Positions 10,801-22,991 of a stretch of 64,000 nt of DNA are shown here, piece by piece. Location: NCBI GenBank assembly GCA_009869945.1, contig WIXG01000176.1, forward strand, positions 96,932 to 160,931. The letters are read 5' to 3'. This DNA is from Mesaphorura yosii (Eukaryota > Arthropoda > Collembola > Poduromorpha > Tullbergiidae). The notes below the pieces were generated by a model. It worked only from the letters and a program-made list of their open reading frames with translations. It was not told where the DNA came from and made no database searches. A program made the translations under genes and the position numbers. Numbering within the stretch: position 1 is the first letter of the stretch; each line of letters begins with the position of its first letter.

Positions 10801-13800
10801 ATTAAAATGTTAGGTACATTTCAACGTCGAGGTTGCGGGTAGGCTTACGTATTTGAATTTGTGCATGGTGGGCTCGTCTTTAATTCAGGAATCACAATCA
10901 CAGGGTGTTATGGCTTAATGAGCTGTCTCGTCAATAATTCATCTACCACGAGCAGCACGAACTGACGTTTTCAGGGTAAAAGCTCGCAGGTGGGCTTGAG
11001 GTCACAACAAATGTGAGAAGTGAGATTCTGTTACCCATAAATACACCGAAATTGGAAAGAAAACAAGAATAATTGGAAGTGAAATATAGACAGATGGAGG
11101 AGATATAGAAAAATGAAAACAAGCTCGGCACCACGTAAATGTAACTGAAAGCGTAGGAGCGGACGCAGTCGAGCAAATAAGGCCTAGCGCGTGGCGAACT
11201 TGCAATGTTTATCTACGCAGAAAATGACATGACTTGAATGATGACGAAGAATCGCGAATCCAATCCGCTGAGGCAGAATGCCGTGAACACGGAGCACAGC
11301 GAACTTTCTCCGTGTTTCGAGTCTCGCAGCAGAAAAATGATCGTGATGGTATCGTGCTGTGAGCTGTGCTCTGTGTTCGAGGCTCGCACGGCGCACGAGA
11401 ATACACCTCAGCATTAGCATTACTTTTCCACGGTCCTCTGGTTTTGAGTCTGCTCGCTTTCTCTTTTCTGACAACACTTATAATAAAGAGCAGGGAGTTC
11501 TGGTACTAATAATGTCTCCGGGATAAATTGAGATCTAAAAATACACTCGCGTCGAGTGTACACACAAGACGCGGCGACAGCAGGACGGCAGGAGCATCAG
11601 CGATTATGTCATTCCGTGTCCCATTTAATTGGGAGACGATGGAAAACGAAGCAAGCGAGAAAGATGAGAGAAAGTGTACGGGCAGACGGGTAACTGCTCT
11701 ACAGGTTACGCTCCATATTACTATCGTGCTATGTTATGACATGATCTTTATAAATCGCGTGCGCTCCGCTTCATGGGGAGCAGGCTAAGCCAACCAATGC
11801 GCACTTATGTCATAAATCATAGGTACGCTAAGCTCTTTCTACATATACTTAGGCTGTTTATGTTAAGTATAATTGAATTATCTCCTAAATTGCCACCTGC
11901 CTAGCGTAATGGTGTCAAATAGATGTTCTTTAGTCATACACGCAGGTCGAATTTCTATCATTAATGCAAACGATATCTAGTATCAATTCATCGCAATAAC
12001 TTGAAACTGAGATTCTCTCGATTTTGATGTTGATTCAGATTCAACGAAGAATTGACCTCGAATTTCTTCCAGAAATCACTTGAAAGATTTCTTACGAAAA
12101 CAGTTATGTAAGCATGTATTGCGTTCTTTTGGATTCACGCAAATTGATTCAGGTTATTCAATTGTGCTTTCAATTCATGTGTACTCGAATTAATTGTAGG
12201 AAGGTTCTGTACACGTACGTAGCAAAACTCTTCATTCAATGCCCCAGCGCCAATGCCAATGTCTTATGTTCCACGCTTACGCAATATGGAAAACCAATAT
12301 TATGATGCATCTACGCTGTATAGTTCCCTTGATTCATACTTTCTTGATTGCCCGGTCGTGGCTATATTGATTACCATTATTTGAAGGTTTAGGACCTCTG
12401 TCTCGTCGTCGACTTGAGCTCGTGTCATTTCATCCGGCTAACTTTCTCCTTTATACCCAGTCATTGGCATCATGTTTGATGCTCGCCCTTCACTTGCTGT
12501 TTACTCGCATTAATCTTTCATGAACGAAGGTAAAAGCGAGTAAAAGTGGCCAAAGTATCTAATCAGAGTATGGAGTGTAATAAATTGGAATGGGCGTTGT
12601 TCTGCAGTCATATTTACTGCTGATTTAGCTCCATGACCGGGATTGGATACCTGCCATTATAACAAACTGCTCCTGAAATAATTAAAGAGCCGAGAGAGTG
12701 CCATGACTCAGGATAAGGCAATGTATAACTACACCTTTTTAAATATATGCTCGGCTCGAACGTCATGCTTCATTTATGGGTAAGAATTATGAGACAATTG
12801 CATGTCCGAAATGATTTCATGTGAGTACACAGGCAAACAGGCAGCAGCATGGACAAAATTCTGAGAAAAGAGGCAATAAATTCATCAATAATGTACCCAG
12901 CCAATTGATGATATTGTTTTCGGCCATCAAACTTTCATCCTATTTCCCATGAAGAAGAAACGCTCGCGTTGCGTAACTTTGTTTCAATGGCCGGTTTGAT
13001 TAGAATTTGCAATTTGCCATTGTGCGTATTAAATATTGCATTTCATGAGTTGGAGGGTTTCGTGTTATTGTGGTTCTCCTTTACCGTATTATTACCTGGA
13101 ATTTGTAAGGTCAGCGTAATAGGGTTGTGGGTTTTCTTCCCATGTAATAAGCATGGAATAAATACCACTTGATAAGCGATGTGCACAACGCTCGCGATTT
13201 CTCATGGGCCCCATAATTGAAGGCTTGGTTCTTCGCTCGGCAGAGCCCAAAACTGAAACAAAGCAGCATTGAGCATTTTGTTATGCCATGAAGAGGGTAT
13301 TATCGAAACTGTTAAAAACAAAGTCATTAAAAGTTTTGGTCCACTGACAGTACTTTCTCCCAAGCCAAATCCCAAGCCCGAAGCGGACCAAGTTAAGTCA
13401 ATCGTTGCTTTTCACTCAAATTGCACGCATTTCGCACGCAAGTCATGAAATCATTAAAATACCGGCTAAGCTTGTTCTGTGACCTTGGCGCTTGCAAGCG
13501 CCAATTCATGCATGTGACTTGTAGAACGATGTTCACTGAAGTATGAAATATTCCAATAACTACAAGCAACCGACTCCGCTGGTGCCCACGAGAATGTGTC
13601 CGTTTTCTTAAATATTCAGGCAGAGAAGAGTCCTTAATTTTGTCCGCTCAAGCGTCGCCGTCGCCTTCTTCGACTGTCTCCTTGCACTTTGAGGAAACGC
13701 TCGGTAGCGGGGTTGCCCGCATTCTTCGAGGCATTTATTGCCGGGCGAAAGTAAATCCAGCAAATAACAGCTTAGTAAATGGAAGAAAGCTGTCCAGCCA

Positions 13801-16421
13801 TGAATAAAATATAATCTAGCGGTCTCGGCACTGGAAAGTGAATCGCTTTCAGATGAATGTGAAAGCAAGCTTCAGTTGCAGCTCGCCGTTCAGTTTTGTT
13901 AATAACCGTGCTTTATACCTCTGATTTTGGAGTTTGCTGAATTTTTCACTGCATTACAAGTGAGCAAAAGAGTGCAGAGTTAAGCGGTGAAGAAAGATTT
14001 TGAGGTGTTAATGATTATTAATAGCCACCGGAGGTAAGCTGCAATAACGAAAATTAATTTTTATCATTTCTTTCGCGGAAGGTTCGTGGAATTTATTTCT
14101 GGTCTTGATCAGCTCCTAGAACCTGAGCAGAGGCCGTTAGTCCTAAGTAATTCTGTTCTGATTATTGGCTACGAGACCGCTCCAAGGACGATGCAATATA
14201 GCTCATTTATCGTGTTCAAGTCAGCTATTCTTCTTGCGAGCTTTTGCCCTTCTTTTGTATGAACTGGGCGATGTAGTTTGTTTATCTCTGGAGAAGATGA
14301 AGCCTCTTACGAAGTAATTTAATCTTTCACGCTTCCATGATCTCGTCGCCTTCTTTCCTTATCATTCTTGAGTCCGTACAACACAAAAGCCAGAAGCATG
14401 TCTAAACAAGAACGCAATGCACGACCATTCCAGTCGTCGTAGCCGATCTCCAAGCGCCGAGCAGTGATCAGAAATATCTGACTACACTCGACTTGAGGGG
14501 AGATTGCGTCCATTTCCAATTTCGAGATAGTTCGAATTCTTTCGGTGGAAAATGTGCGCGTGTGTCTCTTGCATGAGGATCTGTCGCATCTGAGAACACA
14601 GCCTAATGGGATTTATATTTATATCTTTATAACTATGCTTGTCATAATATACGTCTTACGACAAGTGAGCCAGGCTAGCGCCAGCAGCAGCAGGCCAAAA
14701 ACTTTCCCATGTCAAAAGTCGTAGATGTTCTAAGTATTCCGTGATAGGAATTAAAGTGAGCTTATTACCATAAAGGCCGGATTCTTACCTTCATTCCTTT
14801 CCATATGGCGGAAAAGGTGGATTCGCTGTACGGAGAATTCGTGAGTTCAAGCAGAAAACAAAATTCCTGTAAGATGAAGTAAAATTAAACGCGGATTTGA
14901 CATGCTCCACACTTTGAGAGGAGTGCATTAACAGCTCTTAATAGATCTTCAAATTCTGTTCTGAGTATGCTCATGATTCATTCAATTCCAATTTCTGAAA
15001 GGCATAAATTACGATACTCGAAGTAAGTGGCAAAGACCTAGCGACGGTAATGGAAAGCTGGCATACATATTCATGCTCTTTCCCTTTCCCGAATTCTCCT
15101 AGATGCGATGGTTTCATTTGTTCCATCTCGAATTCGAGTGCAAATACCAAAGCCAAAGTTTTTCGATAAGCGTCGGCGGAAGGAATGAGAAAAAGTATTT
15201 CCATTAATGTTCAATTTATTTTGCTGCACAACATCAGATCTCGGCCTCAAACAAATGCGAACCGTGCATACGAATAAGAACTCAATACTGAGCCAAATAC
15301 TGGATAAATTGCTGATGGTGACTGTTTCGCGGTTGTTTGTGACAGGTTACCTGCACCTACGAAAAAATAGAGCACTGTAACTTCTTGCTCCTGGTAACAT
15401 ATTTTGTGAAGAGTCCTTCACAATGGACCTGCACTGAAGTGTCCCAGATTGGCTGCAAACAGCAAATTTTCCTGATTTGATTCTATTGTTCATCGTGAAA
15501 CAATTGTTGGGGAAGAAAGAAGGAACAAAACTCAAAGAAATCAGAAGATCCTTTCCTCCTGCCTGGTTGCTGTCACATCGATGAGGAGAGTGAGCCCAGA
15601 TAATTTCAGCTTTGCAGCACATGAGCGGCTTCATAGCGTTATGACACGTAAGAAAACACCTGAGAATTGTAGCTCCAGCTCAGCATTTATCGCGTGAAAG
15701 GAACGCGAGAGCATCACATTAGGACTGCATTCGCCCAAAATTTTATACCGACAAGGAAAGTGGAGCAGGGCGAAAGCAGAACGGGCTCAGGATACGGAAC
15801 CGAACACGAGCCACAGAAGGCGATCCTTCAACCTTTCTTTCTCCAGCTCCCGCATTATTTCTGATGCATGCATGAATTCACTCCACGCTGCTCCTTCCAA
15901 CATCTCTCGCACGTTAAAAGGGACAACAATTCACTCACCTGGATTGGTACTCTCCAAAGTTCCATCAAGTTCTAGCTGAGCTTCCTCGTACGGCGCTTAT
16001 GCACGCGCCGAGCACGAACCTCGAATTCCGGGAACTGCTTTATTGAACAATTCCGGGGATTAAATGAATTGCTCACTGTTTACCGTGCCGTAAACAGATA
16101 ACTTGGACGGAGAGCTGTTTATGGACACGTAATCAAATGAAATGAGGATTTACGACAAAGTGTTGGCGCCTGGCTGTGAACTCAATTTGCGTATCGAATC
16201 GGCTCAAAATCCATCACAAAATAAAATTGAAAAATGCTAATACAGAAATCGTCCCTCAATTCCATAATACATTCATCCTAAATCTCCTTCCCGATTCTCG
16301 CCCGTGCCCGTGCTGAATGTGGTTGAACTCAACAGCAAGAATTCCTCCCTCAGTGCAGTGCGACGCATTTTATACTGTATTTTATGTGACCCATTTGGGA
16401 ACTTCGCCGTGAGCCTTGAAG
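7870..16421. other. Gene-poor stretch of 8.5 kb
   Basis: No gene I can support. The open frames are short, shift strand and frame, and lack splice-phase partners or domain motifs; weak exon-like pieces at 8897..9402 (-) are discussed in the findings. The right end, just before 16422, is the 5' flank or UTR of the downstream GPCR gene. No tRNA, array or long repeat was seen by eye. Confidence 0.45.
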
Positions 16422-19400
16422 ATGATCCCGTCATCGTACACGTATTACGGCGACAAAAGTGGCAGAAGTTACGACGACATTGATCATGATTGGGGACGTG
16501 TTTTTCGCCTACTTTTTATATCTGGACTTGCAACGTTTGCATCTATGGGAAATGTATTTACTCTCAGCGCCATCATCGGAGATGATCTCCTCAGGAAGAA
16601 AGGTAAACAATTTCTTATTACTTTCACAATCTTTCGATTCGCGTGAATCGCGTGCCTGCGGCACGTGTTATATTAGCTGACTTACTTTACACCGACTGAA
16701 GAGCCACTTTATTGACACGGTCAATATCAGATGCGAGTGATGGAACTGGAACTGGAACAGAAGCGTGTTAGCCAAGATCGTGATTGTGCAAATTTAATGA
16801 TGGGTTACGCTCCTGGCGATGATTTCGTGCTTCCATGCTCTTGGATGAGATTCGCTATTATTACATGGTAAATCTCGTTTCCGTTGCTGAGCCAAGCTAA
16901 AAATCCAATTTATAGCCTGTAGCTGTGGCCAAGCCAAAGAAACCAGCACGCTTCTGATCTGCTCAAAATGGTGCTTGAAATTAAATTTATTGGAATTATT
17001 GCATTTCAGCAAGTTGGAATTGACTCGCTTACTGAGTAATTCCATTAATAGCAGCAGCACATAGCAGTACATACGAATTTGGGCAGCCCACATTCATTCT
17101 GATGACTGCTGCAAACTGTCACTTGAAAATCCCGAGAATGGGTTTCTGAATTTATTAATCGAGACGGCTTTGAAAGAAGTCCGAACGCAGTCCAGCTTTC
17201 AGTGCATTTGACCATCTTCACGTTCCGCTTTTATACTTTCTGAGATGACTAAAGTTCTTCTTTTGACTCTTTCATCCTCTTTTGTAGTGGAGTTTCAAAG
17301 GAGTCTATACACAGTAGTCTTCTTGAAGTTATAGAATTTATTGAATGGACATTCTTCACAGGATACTCTTTATTGCGGCCGACTCTCCATTGTCTTTCCC
17401 AACCGTAATCTCCTGACATGACTTTATCTTTTATCGTATAACCACCTTCACTTTTTTTCTCGGCATAACTTCAACTTTCTTGTTCGACTGGCCGTGGTTC
17501 CATAATAAAGCGTTCCGTGTCCATTACCATTCTTTTATAGTTTCCGTGAGGTTGCACGTTACAGAGGCGGTCGACCGACTTTGTTTCTGTGAGTATCAAA
17601 AATCAATGATCTAAGTTGATGTGCGCTTGGGGAAAAGAAAGGTAATTCAATTTGTTCGCGATTCTGCACGTCCGACTTTGACTCTGGAATCCGAACGAAT
17701 TGGGACATAATAAAACAGTGTAGTCCGACTCTTGCCTCGTGCGGTTGGTGGTTTCCTGTGATATTTTCAAGTTCCGATCATCTCATCTGAAATTGTAAAA
17801 TATTGATTTCGGCTTAGAACATGACGCGGACGACACGAAAGGGCTTACAGGTACAAGACAAGCTGCGTGGATGCGAATTCATGTTTGATGCATTTTCCAA
17901 ACCCTCTTTTGTCCTTCCTTGTAATGTGAATTCAATTTTATGTTTAATGAAATGGGACTCAAAAGATTTCGTCCTCAGCCTCCTACACGACGCAATCATG
18001 CCGACAGCAGCTCTGATGCTGGTAGCTGTCGCTTTGCCAAAAGTTTCAACAGGTTGCTACTAACTTGCTTTCTCTCGGCAGCATTTGCATTGCACTGCTA
18101 GACTCACCAGACCGGAATCGCATGCCAGGCTCGTGACAGCATGAAGCATGGCATGATTTCATTACACATTCTTTACATACTAAAAGTCTACGCCAAGGCA
18201 AGACAAAGAGGACTGCAAATTGTGCAAATGGCTGAGTCTCCGAGTCAGGACAATAGGGAGAAAGTACTTCGCCAGCAAATAAAAGCCTACTTACACAAGC
18301 ACTAGTGCGAATGCGTGTACGCGAAGAATATTAAGATTAGATTTCCTAGATTCTTATCTCGGGAAGTACCAAAGCAGCTGCCTTCGCCTTGCGTACAGAT
18401 ATTATACTTCAGAATATTATTACTCGGCTAATCTGGTACTCAGGAACTTGCTCATATTTGAGTGAAAGAAAATAGATTCCTCGCCAGCTGTACCAATTGC
18501 ATACATGCTTTGAATGTGAAAATCACGCATGAATGATGAGCATGGACAGAATTCAGAATAGGAACAGAACAAGTAACCGTAAATGTAAGCGCGGGCGAGG
18601 AGTCGAATTGAGATTTGCTTGCTTGATCTTCCATGAGTGTGTGAGACTTTTCATTGGGAATTGGAAACCCATTCCCACGTGGAATCGAATACATTATGAA
18701 AAACCAATTCTGGTCTTGGTACAAATACGTCAAGGATTTGAAAGCGAGGACGAAAGCGTGTCATTCGCTTCAATGCACTGCACTCCTGCCTTTAGCCTCT
18801 GTTTTCTCTCCTCGCCTTTGTAGCACGCGCGTGCGGTATGTGACAGAAGTTGAATCTAATCAATCACTTCCACGCATTGATCATATATCATGAGCACACG
18901 GTGAATCTTGTACTTCGAATGTCAAGAATCCGATTCCGCATCTACCATTAGCCATATTGATTTCTGGGACTTCAAGAACTACAAAGACATTTCTTTATTT
19001 AATTTCGAGTAGGAAATCATCCAATGCTTTAGGATAATTAATCCTTTGATATAGGACTCGTTTGTCGCTGACACTGCTCTGACTTGCATCAGGATCAAAT
19101 AATTTCGAATCAAACCATTGCGTTGCATCGTTTTTGGTGGCATCTGACTCGCAACACGTCTTGTAAACTTTTAAAGCTATAACCATAAAACAAACTTATC
19201 ACGAACGTGAGCCTGTTCTACAGCTTTTGAAACTCCGTGCAAAAATGGTTTTGAGACAAACTTTGAGTTTAAAGATATCTTCAAGTAGTTCATCGCGTGT
19301 TCGGGCAGTGCTGTCCTGTTCTATGTGCGACTCTGTAAACAAATGAAAAAAGTTTTTATTGAGTCAATAACTTTCACTTCAAGGTAAACCAGCTCGCGGC

Positions 19401-22400
19401 CGTGGTCCGCATATATGCGGGCAATAATTTTGTCTACTCGCATCGAACAACTTCTGCTTCATCTTACTTTTTTGAATTGTTCCAATAAAAGGGAAAACGG
19501 AGGAAAGAGAGCCTGAAAGGCAAACTGCAGAGAACAAGCCCGTGAAGGAATGCACTAAATGATATAAAAATGTTCCGGAAGTACCTCATCATCATAATCA
19601 TGAGTTTGACTATTTTTTATACAACTGTACTTGCATCCTATTTCGTTTCTACTCTCCGAAAACAATGAATTCAAGGTATAACGCGATGGAATACATTCAA
19701 TTTGAAGCAGCTGAAATTCTAAAGATTGCCACCATCAAAACATTAGCTACTCTCGGTTTCACATGGCCAGCGCGCTTCAGAATTAATCGATTTTCCGAAA
19801 TACAAAACCGGAGAACGGAGAGCAATTAAAATAATAGATAGTTGGGGCAAATTGACTATAATTTATAATTTATCGAACTAAAACTTATAAATCCGTTTTA
19901 CTCCTTATATCGAATTAAAGTAATAATTATAAATCAATTTATAAATCAGTGTCCAACTTGTCTCATTTGGGACAATTTGAAAAAATCAAGATAAAATTAT
20001 AAACATGCTGCCCCAACTGAACCGCTATTATAATAATTGTTATCTTATAATTTATAATTATAATCAATAAGCAATAAATTTTATTTATAGTTTAAAGTTG
20101 CCCCAACTCTCTAATAACTATAACATTATTTCGAAGCTGAAAAAAGTGCCTGTTTCTGAAGTTGAACGTTTGGTAATTATCCGACTTTAATAACACGCGC
20201 GACTATGTCGAGTTTAATATCACAGGGTAAGCAATTTCGTAATTTCATTCGAAGTTAGTTTGCCGGAAATACATTTTGCGTGAACTCATTGATTGGAATT
20301 ACCCGCCTCGAGTGATCTAAAATATAGTGTCTGCTCTCGGAATAATTAAAAATTGTGCTGCAGCTTGTCAGTAGGGTTGAGTAATTGTTTCGCCGAATAA
20401 AACTCCACTTCCTGGCAAAATTCGAACGAAGCAGGCGACAACTCGACGTCTTCGCTGTGGTTGACTGCTCCGCACGTACTTTGCATCCTTTTGAGTTTCC
20501 AATAAGTGGGCATTGTATTCGTGAAATTGAAGTCTTCCTTCTCAGTTCTGTGGTCACGTTTACTCCATCCATCACTTCGGCGTCTCTGGGCAGGCAACGT
20601 GGAAGCTCCAAGGCTCACAGGAGTATAAAGCTATTTGTACGCGCTAATAAGTTTCGAGCCGCAATTCTGGGGTCTCGGGTGTTGTTAGCTTCTGCACTGC
20701 TCGTATGTGCGGTCCTGGAATTAAATTACTGTCTTCAGCCTCAAACTCTAATACGATGAGAATTTTCGCCATGCAATGTTTCGGTTTATTTCCAGAGTGT
20801 GCGCTACTCTTGATAAAAACAGATTTCAGTTGGAGCAAATATTTGTGGTAGCTTCAGAGAACATGCATCAAGCTCAGGCTCTTGCTTGGTTACACGAACT
20901 TTGATCCTCAAAAATGTGACTTCTACTTTGCAACTGTGCCACATCAAAGTTCGGAGTAGCGTCAAGCTTTAATTGGATTACCACACTTCGGGTGCTTGCT
21001 TTGAGTTGGTTGAGTCGGAAAAGCTTAGAATCATTGAAGAGATTCTACTTTCGGTGTTAATTGAAGTTGAACTCTTAATCCCATGCTTCCAAACGCCGAA
21101 CAGCCTCTTAGGTAGAAGACGATCTTAACTTTATGACAGAGATCACAATAATTTGGGAGCAATTCGAAGAATGCACCACCATGCCAGTCGGGTTTTTTGG
21201 AAAGGTGTCTGCTTGCCGTACCATGATACATGACACACTGACAGTTTTATCTAAAATTAGTCAACTTTTCAAACAGTGCTACGCGTAACTGTGCTCCACT
21301 GCGTGTTTCTTTTAGATTGCTAGTTGCGACAAAACTTTTCTCGACAAACTCCGACAAGTTGTGAATTGTTGCTATCGCCATGAGTGAGCTGTCACTACCA
21401 CTGGCAGAACTTTGTCCCGCGTCGTACTCGCATAATACGCGCGTCTAATTACTTTGTTTTCGCAAACATGAATTAATGATCCTCCTTCTTTCTTCCAGGA
21501 AATTCATTCCTCGCCAGCATGACACTCGCCGATCTCCTCATCACGACTCTCGTTCTGCCAGCGTCATCCGTCGCAATTCTTGGGCAAATGGAGGATTCTG
21601 AAAACATATGCCGTCTGCAGTACGGGGTTGGGTCGATGTCATGTCTGACTGCAGCGATATTCACGGCAGCAATCGGGATCGAAAACTTTCTGCGGTTAAA
21701 GTCGCTTTGTCATTCGGAGAAGAATCGGGAACGACAGCTCAGAGAACAGGAACTGCGGAGGTCTCAGCCGTCCCGTCAGTCACAATCGCAGAATTCGCCA
21801 GCACACACCAGTCACAGTCACGGCCACTCGCATCATCATCACATGAACCCACATTATCAGCACCACGGTCTTGGCCACGGTCTGCATCACCACAATCAAC
21901 ACTCCGCTTCGGCCTCCCCGCATCACAGTTATTATCACAACAACACAAATCACACAACGGCGACTACAAGCTTCACAACGCATCCGAACCAAGGCCAACA
22001 ACAATCGCAACCACCACGTGCTCCTTCGCCTCCTCCGCCACCGCCTGCCAAAGCTTCTGTTTGTTCAGTGTTTCAAGTAACTCTGTTAAACTTAAAAATG
22101 TGGGTTGTGTCTGGCGTGATTGTCCTGATACATTTCATATTCCTTCCGCAACTTCTGTACGCGATCTGTGGGAAATCTTCTCAGGGAGCCACTACCTTGG
22201 TTGGTGACCTGAGAATTCCCAAGTTGCCAACGCCTATCAACCAGCGGCTGCTGCTGGAGTCCATAAGCGTGCTCGGAGTGTGTCTAGTCTCACTCATATG
22301 CTTGGGAGGGCTTGGATTTTTGAAGTGTGCTTTCATTATTCGTGGATGGAAGAAACCAAAACCGTACTTGACGTCGAGAGAATTTGCACTTGTCGCGTCC

Positions 22401-22991
22401 AACTGCTGGAACTGTCTCCTTCGCTTCTTGATTTGGGCACCGTCCTTAATTACTGTCATCATGATACAATTTGGAAGATCAATGGAAGAGGCGCAACGAT
22501 TGACTCCTCTGGCCTACGACTACACCGGCAGAGGCGGAGGTCGAGTTAGTTCGGGTGAGGGAGCCGCATTCACATTCGACATGTCGTCCCCAGTCACTCT
22601 GGCCCTGTCTGAAGAATCTTCGTCCCGAACAACAACAGTCTTCTCCCTCAACAATGAGTATTCCTTCCTGCACAGAATTCTAATCTGGCCAATGATACTT
22701 CCGTCATGTCTGAGTAGTTTAGTGAATATTATAACTAACCGTGATTTCCGACGCTGCTACGTGCAGCTGTTCCACTATTGTTGCTGTAAAACGTCCGTCG
22801 CACTATCTGGCCGTCCAAGAGAGAGCACGCGAGCCAGTTCAGATGTCCGTGTCCATATAATTCCAGGCTACAACATGTACTCGGCTCATAACGAGGTTTC
22901 GGCACCACAACCAAGATTCGCAACATTTAAGTTTGGCCCACATCGCAGTGCGAGCAGTGGCGGTGGAAAGAGAGACGTCTACGAACTCTGA
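16422..22991 (+). CDS. Orphan rhodopsin-like GPCR with a giant His-rich second intracellular loop
   Basis: Two exons, 16422..16602 and 21499..22991, joined across a 4.9-kb intron (AAAG|GTAAAC, TTCCAG|GA), give 557 residues. Seven hydrophobic helices can be placed at about 27-53, 66-89, 102-127, 254-283, 311-342, 354-384 and 450-472. TM1 has the class A GN (MGNVFTLSAIIG) and TM2 has the LAD (ASMTLADLLITTLVLP), with phase-1 joining of TM1 to TM2 as in many arthropod class A receptors. Unusual points: the D/E-R-Y after TM3 is replaced by AIGIENFLRL; TM7 has no NPxxY (PSCLSSLVNIITNRDFRRCY); and the loop between TM3 and TM4 is about 125 residues, with 21 histidines in roughly 60 residues followed by a polyproline run. 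The extracellular loop before TM7 is also long. It ends VYEL, a possible PDZ ligand. The moody/Tre1/melatonin-like orphan group is the nearest guess; the ligand is unknown. Confidence 0.8.
16603..21498 (+). other. Large intron 1 of the His-rich GPCR gene
   Basis: 4896 bases, far longer than any other intron in the window. It contains the AT-rich foldback element at 19835-20113. Open frames inside it (for example the overlapping pair 20255..20611 and 20385..20759 on opposite strands) show no coding character. Regulatory elements for a tissue-specific receptor could sit here, but nothing specific can be named. Confidence 0.6.
19831..20117. mobile_element. MITE-like foldback element, 279 bp, with TIRs and ATAA target duplication
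   Basis: The left end TAGATAGTTGGGGCAA (19835-19850) and the right end, whose reverse complement is TAGAGAGTTGGGGCAA (20098-20113), match at 15 of 16 bases. Four-base direct repeats ATAA flank them (19831-19834 and 20114-20117), as expected of a target-site duplication. The interior is extremely AT-rich (repeated TATAATTTATAA units) and non-coding. A third copy of the inverted end, TGCCCCAACT at 20009-20018, lies inside and could mark a nested or internally deleted copy. Short, non-coding, terminal inverted repeats and a target duplication define a miniature inverted-repeat transposable element; the superfamily cannot be assigned. Confidence 0.7.

Noticed and set aside
20255..20759. Overlapping frames on both strands inside the GPCR intron
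   Set aside because: Mirror frames in moderately GC-rich DNA with no coding signature.
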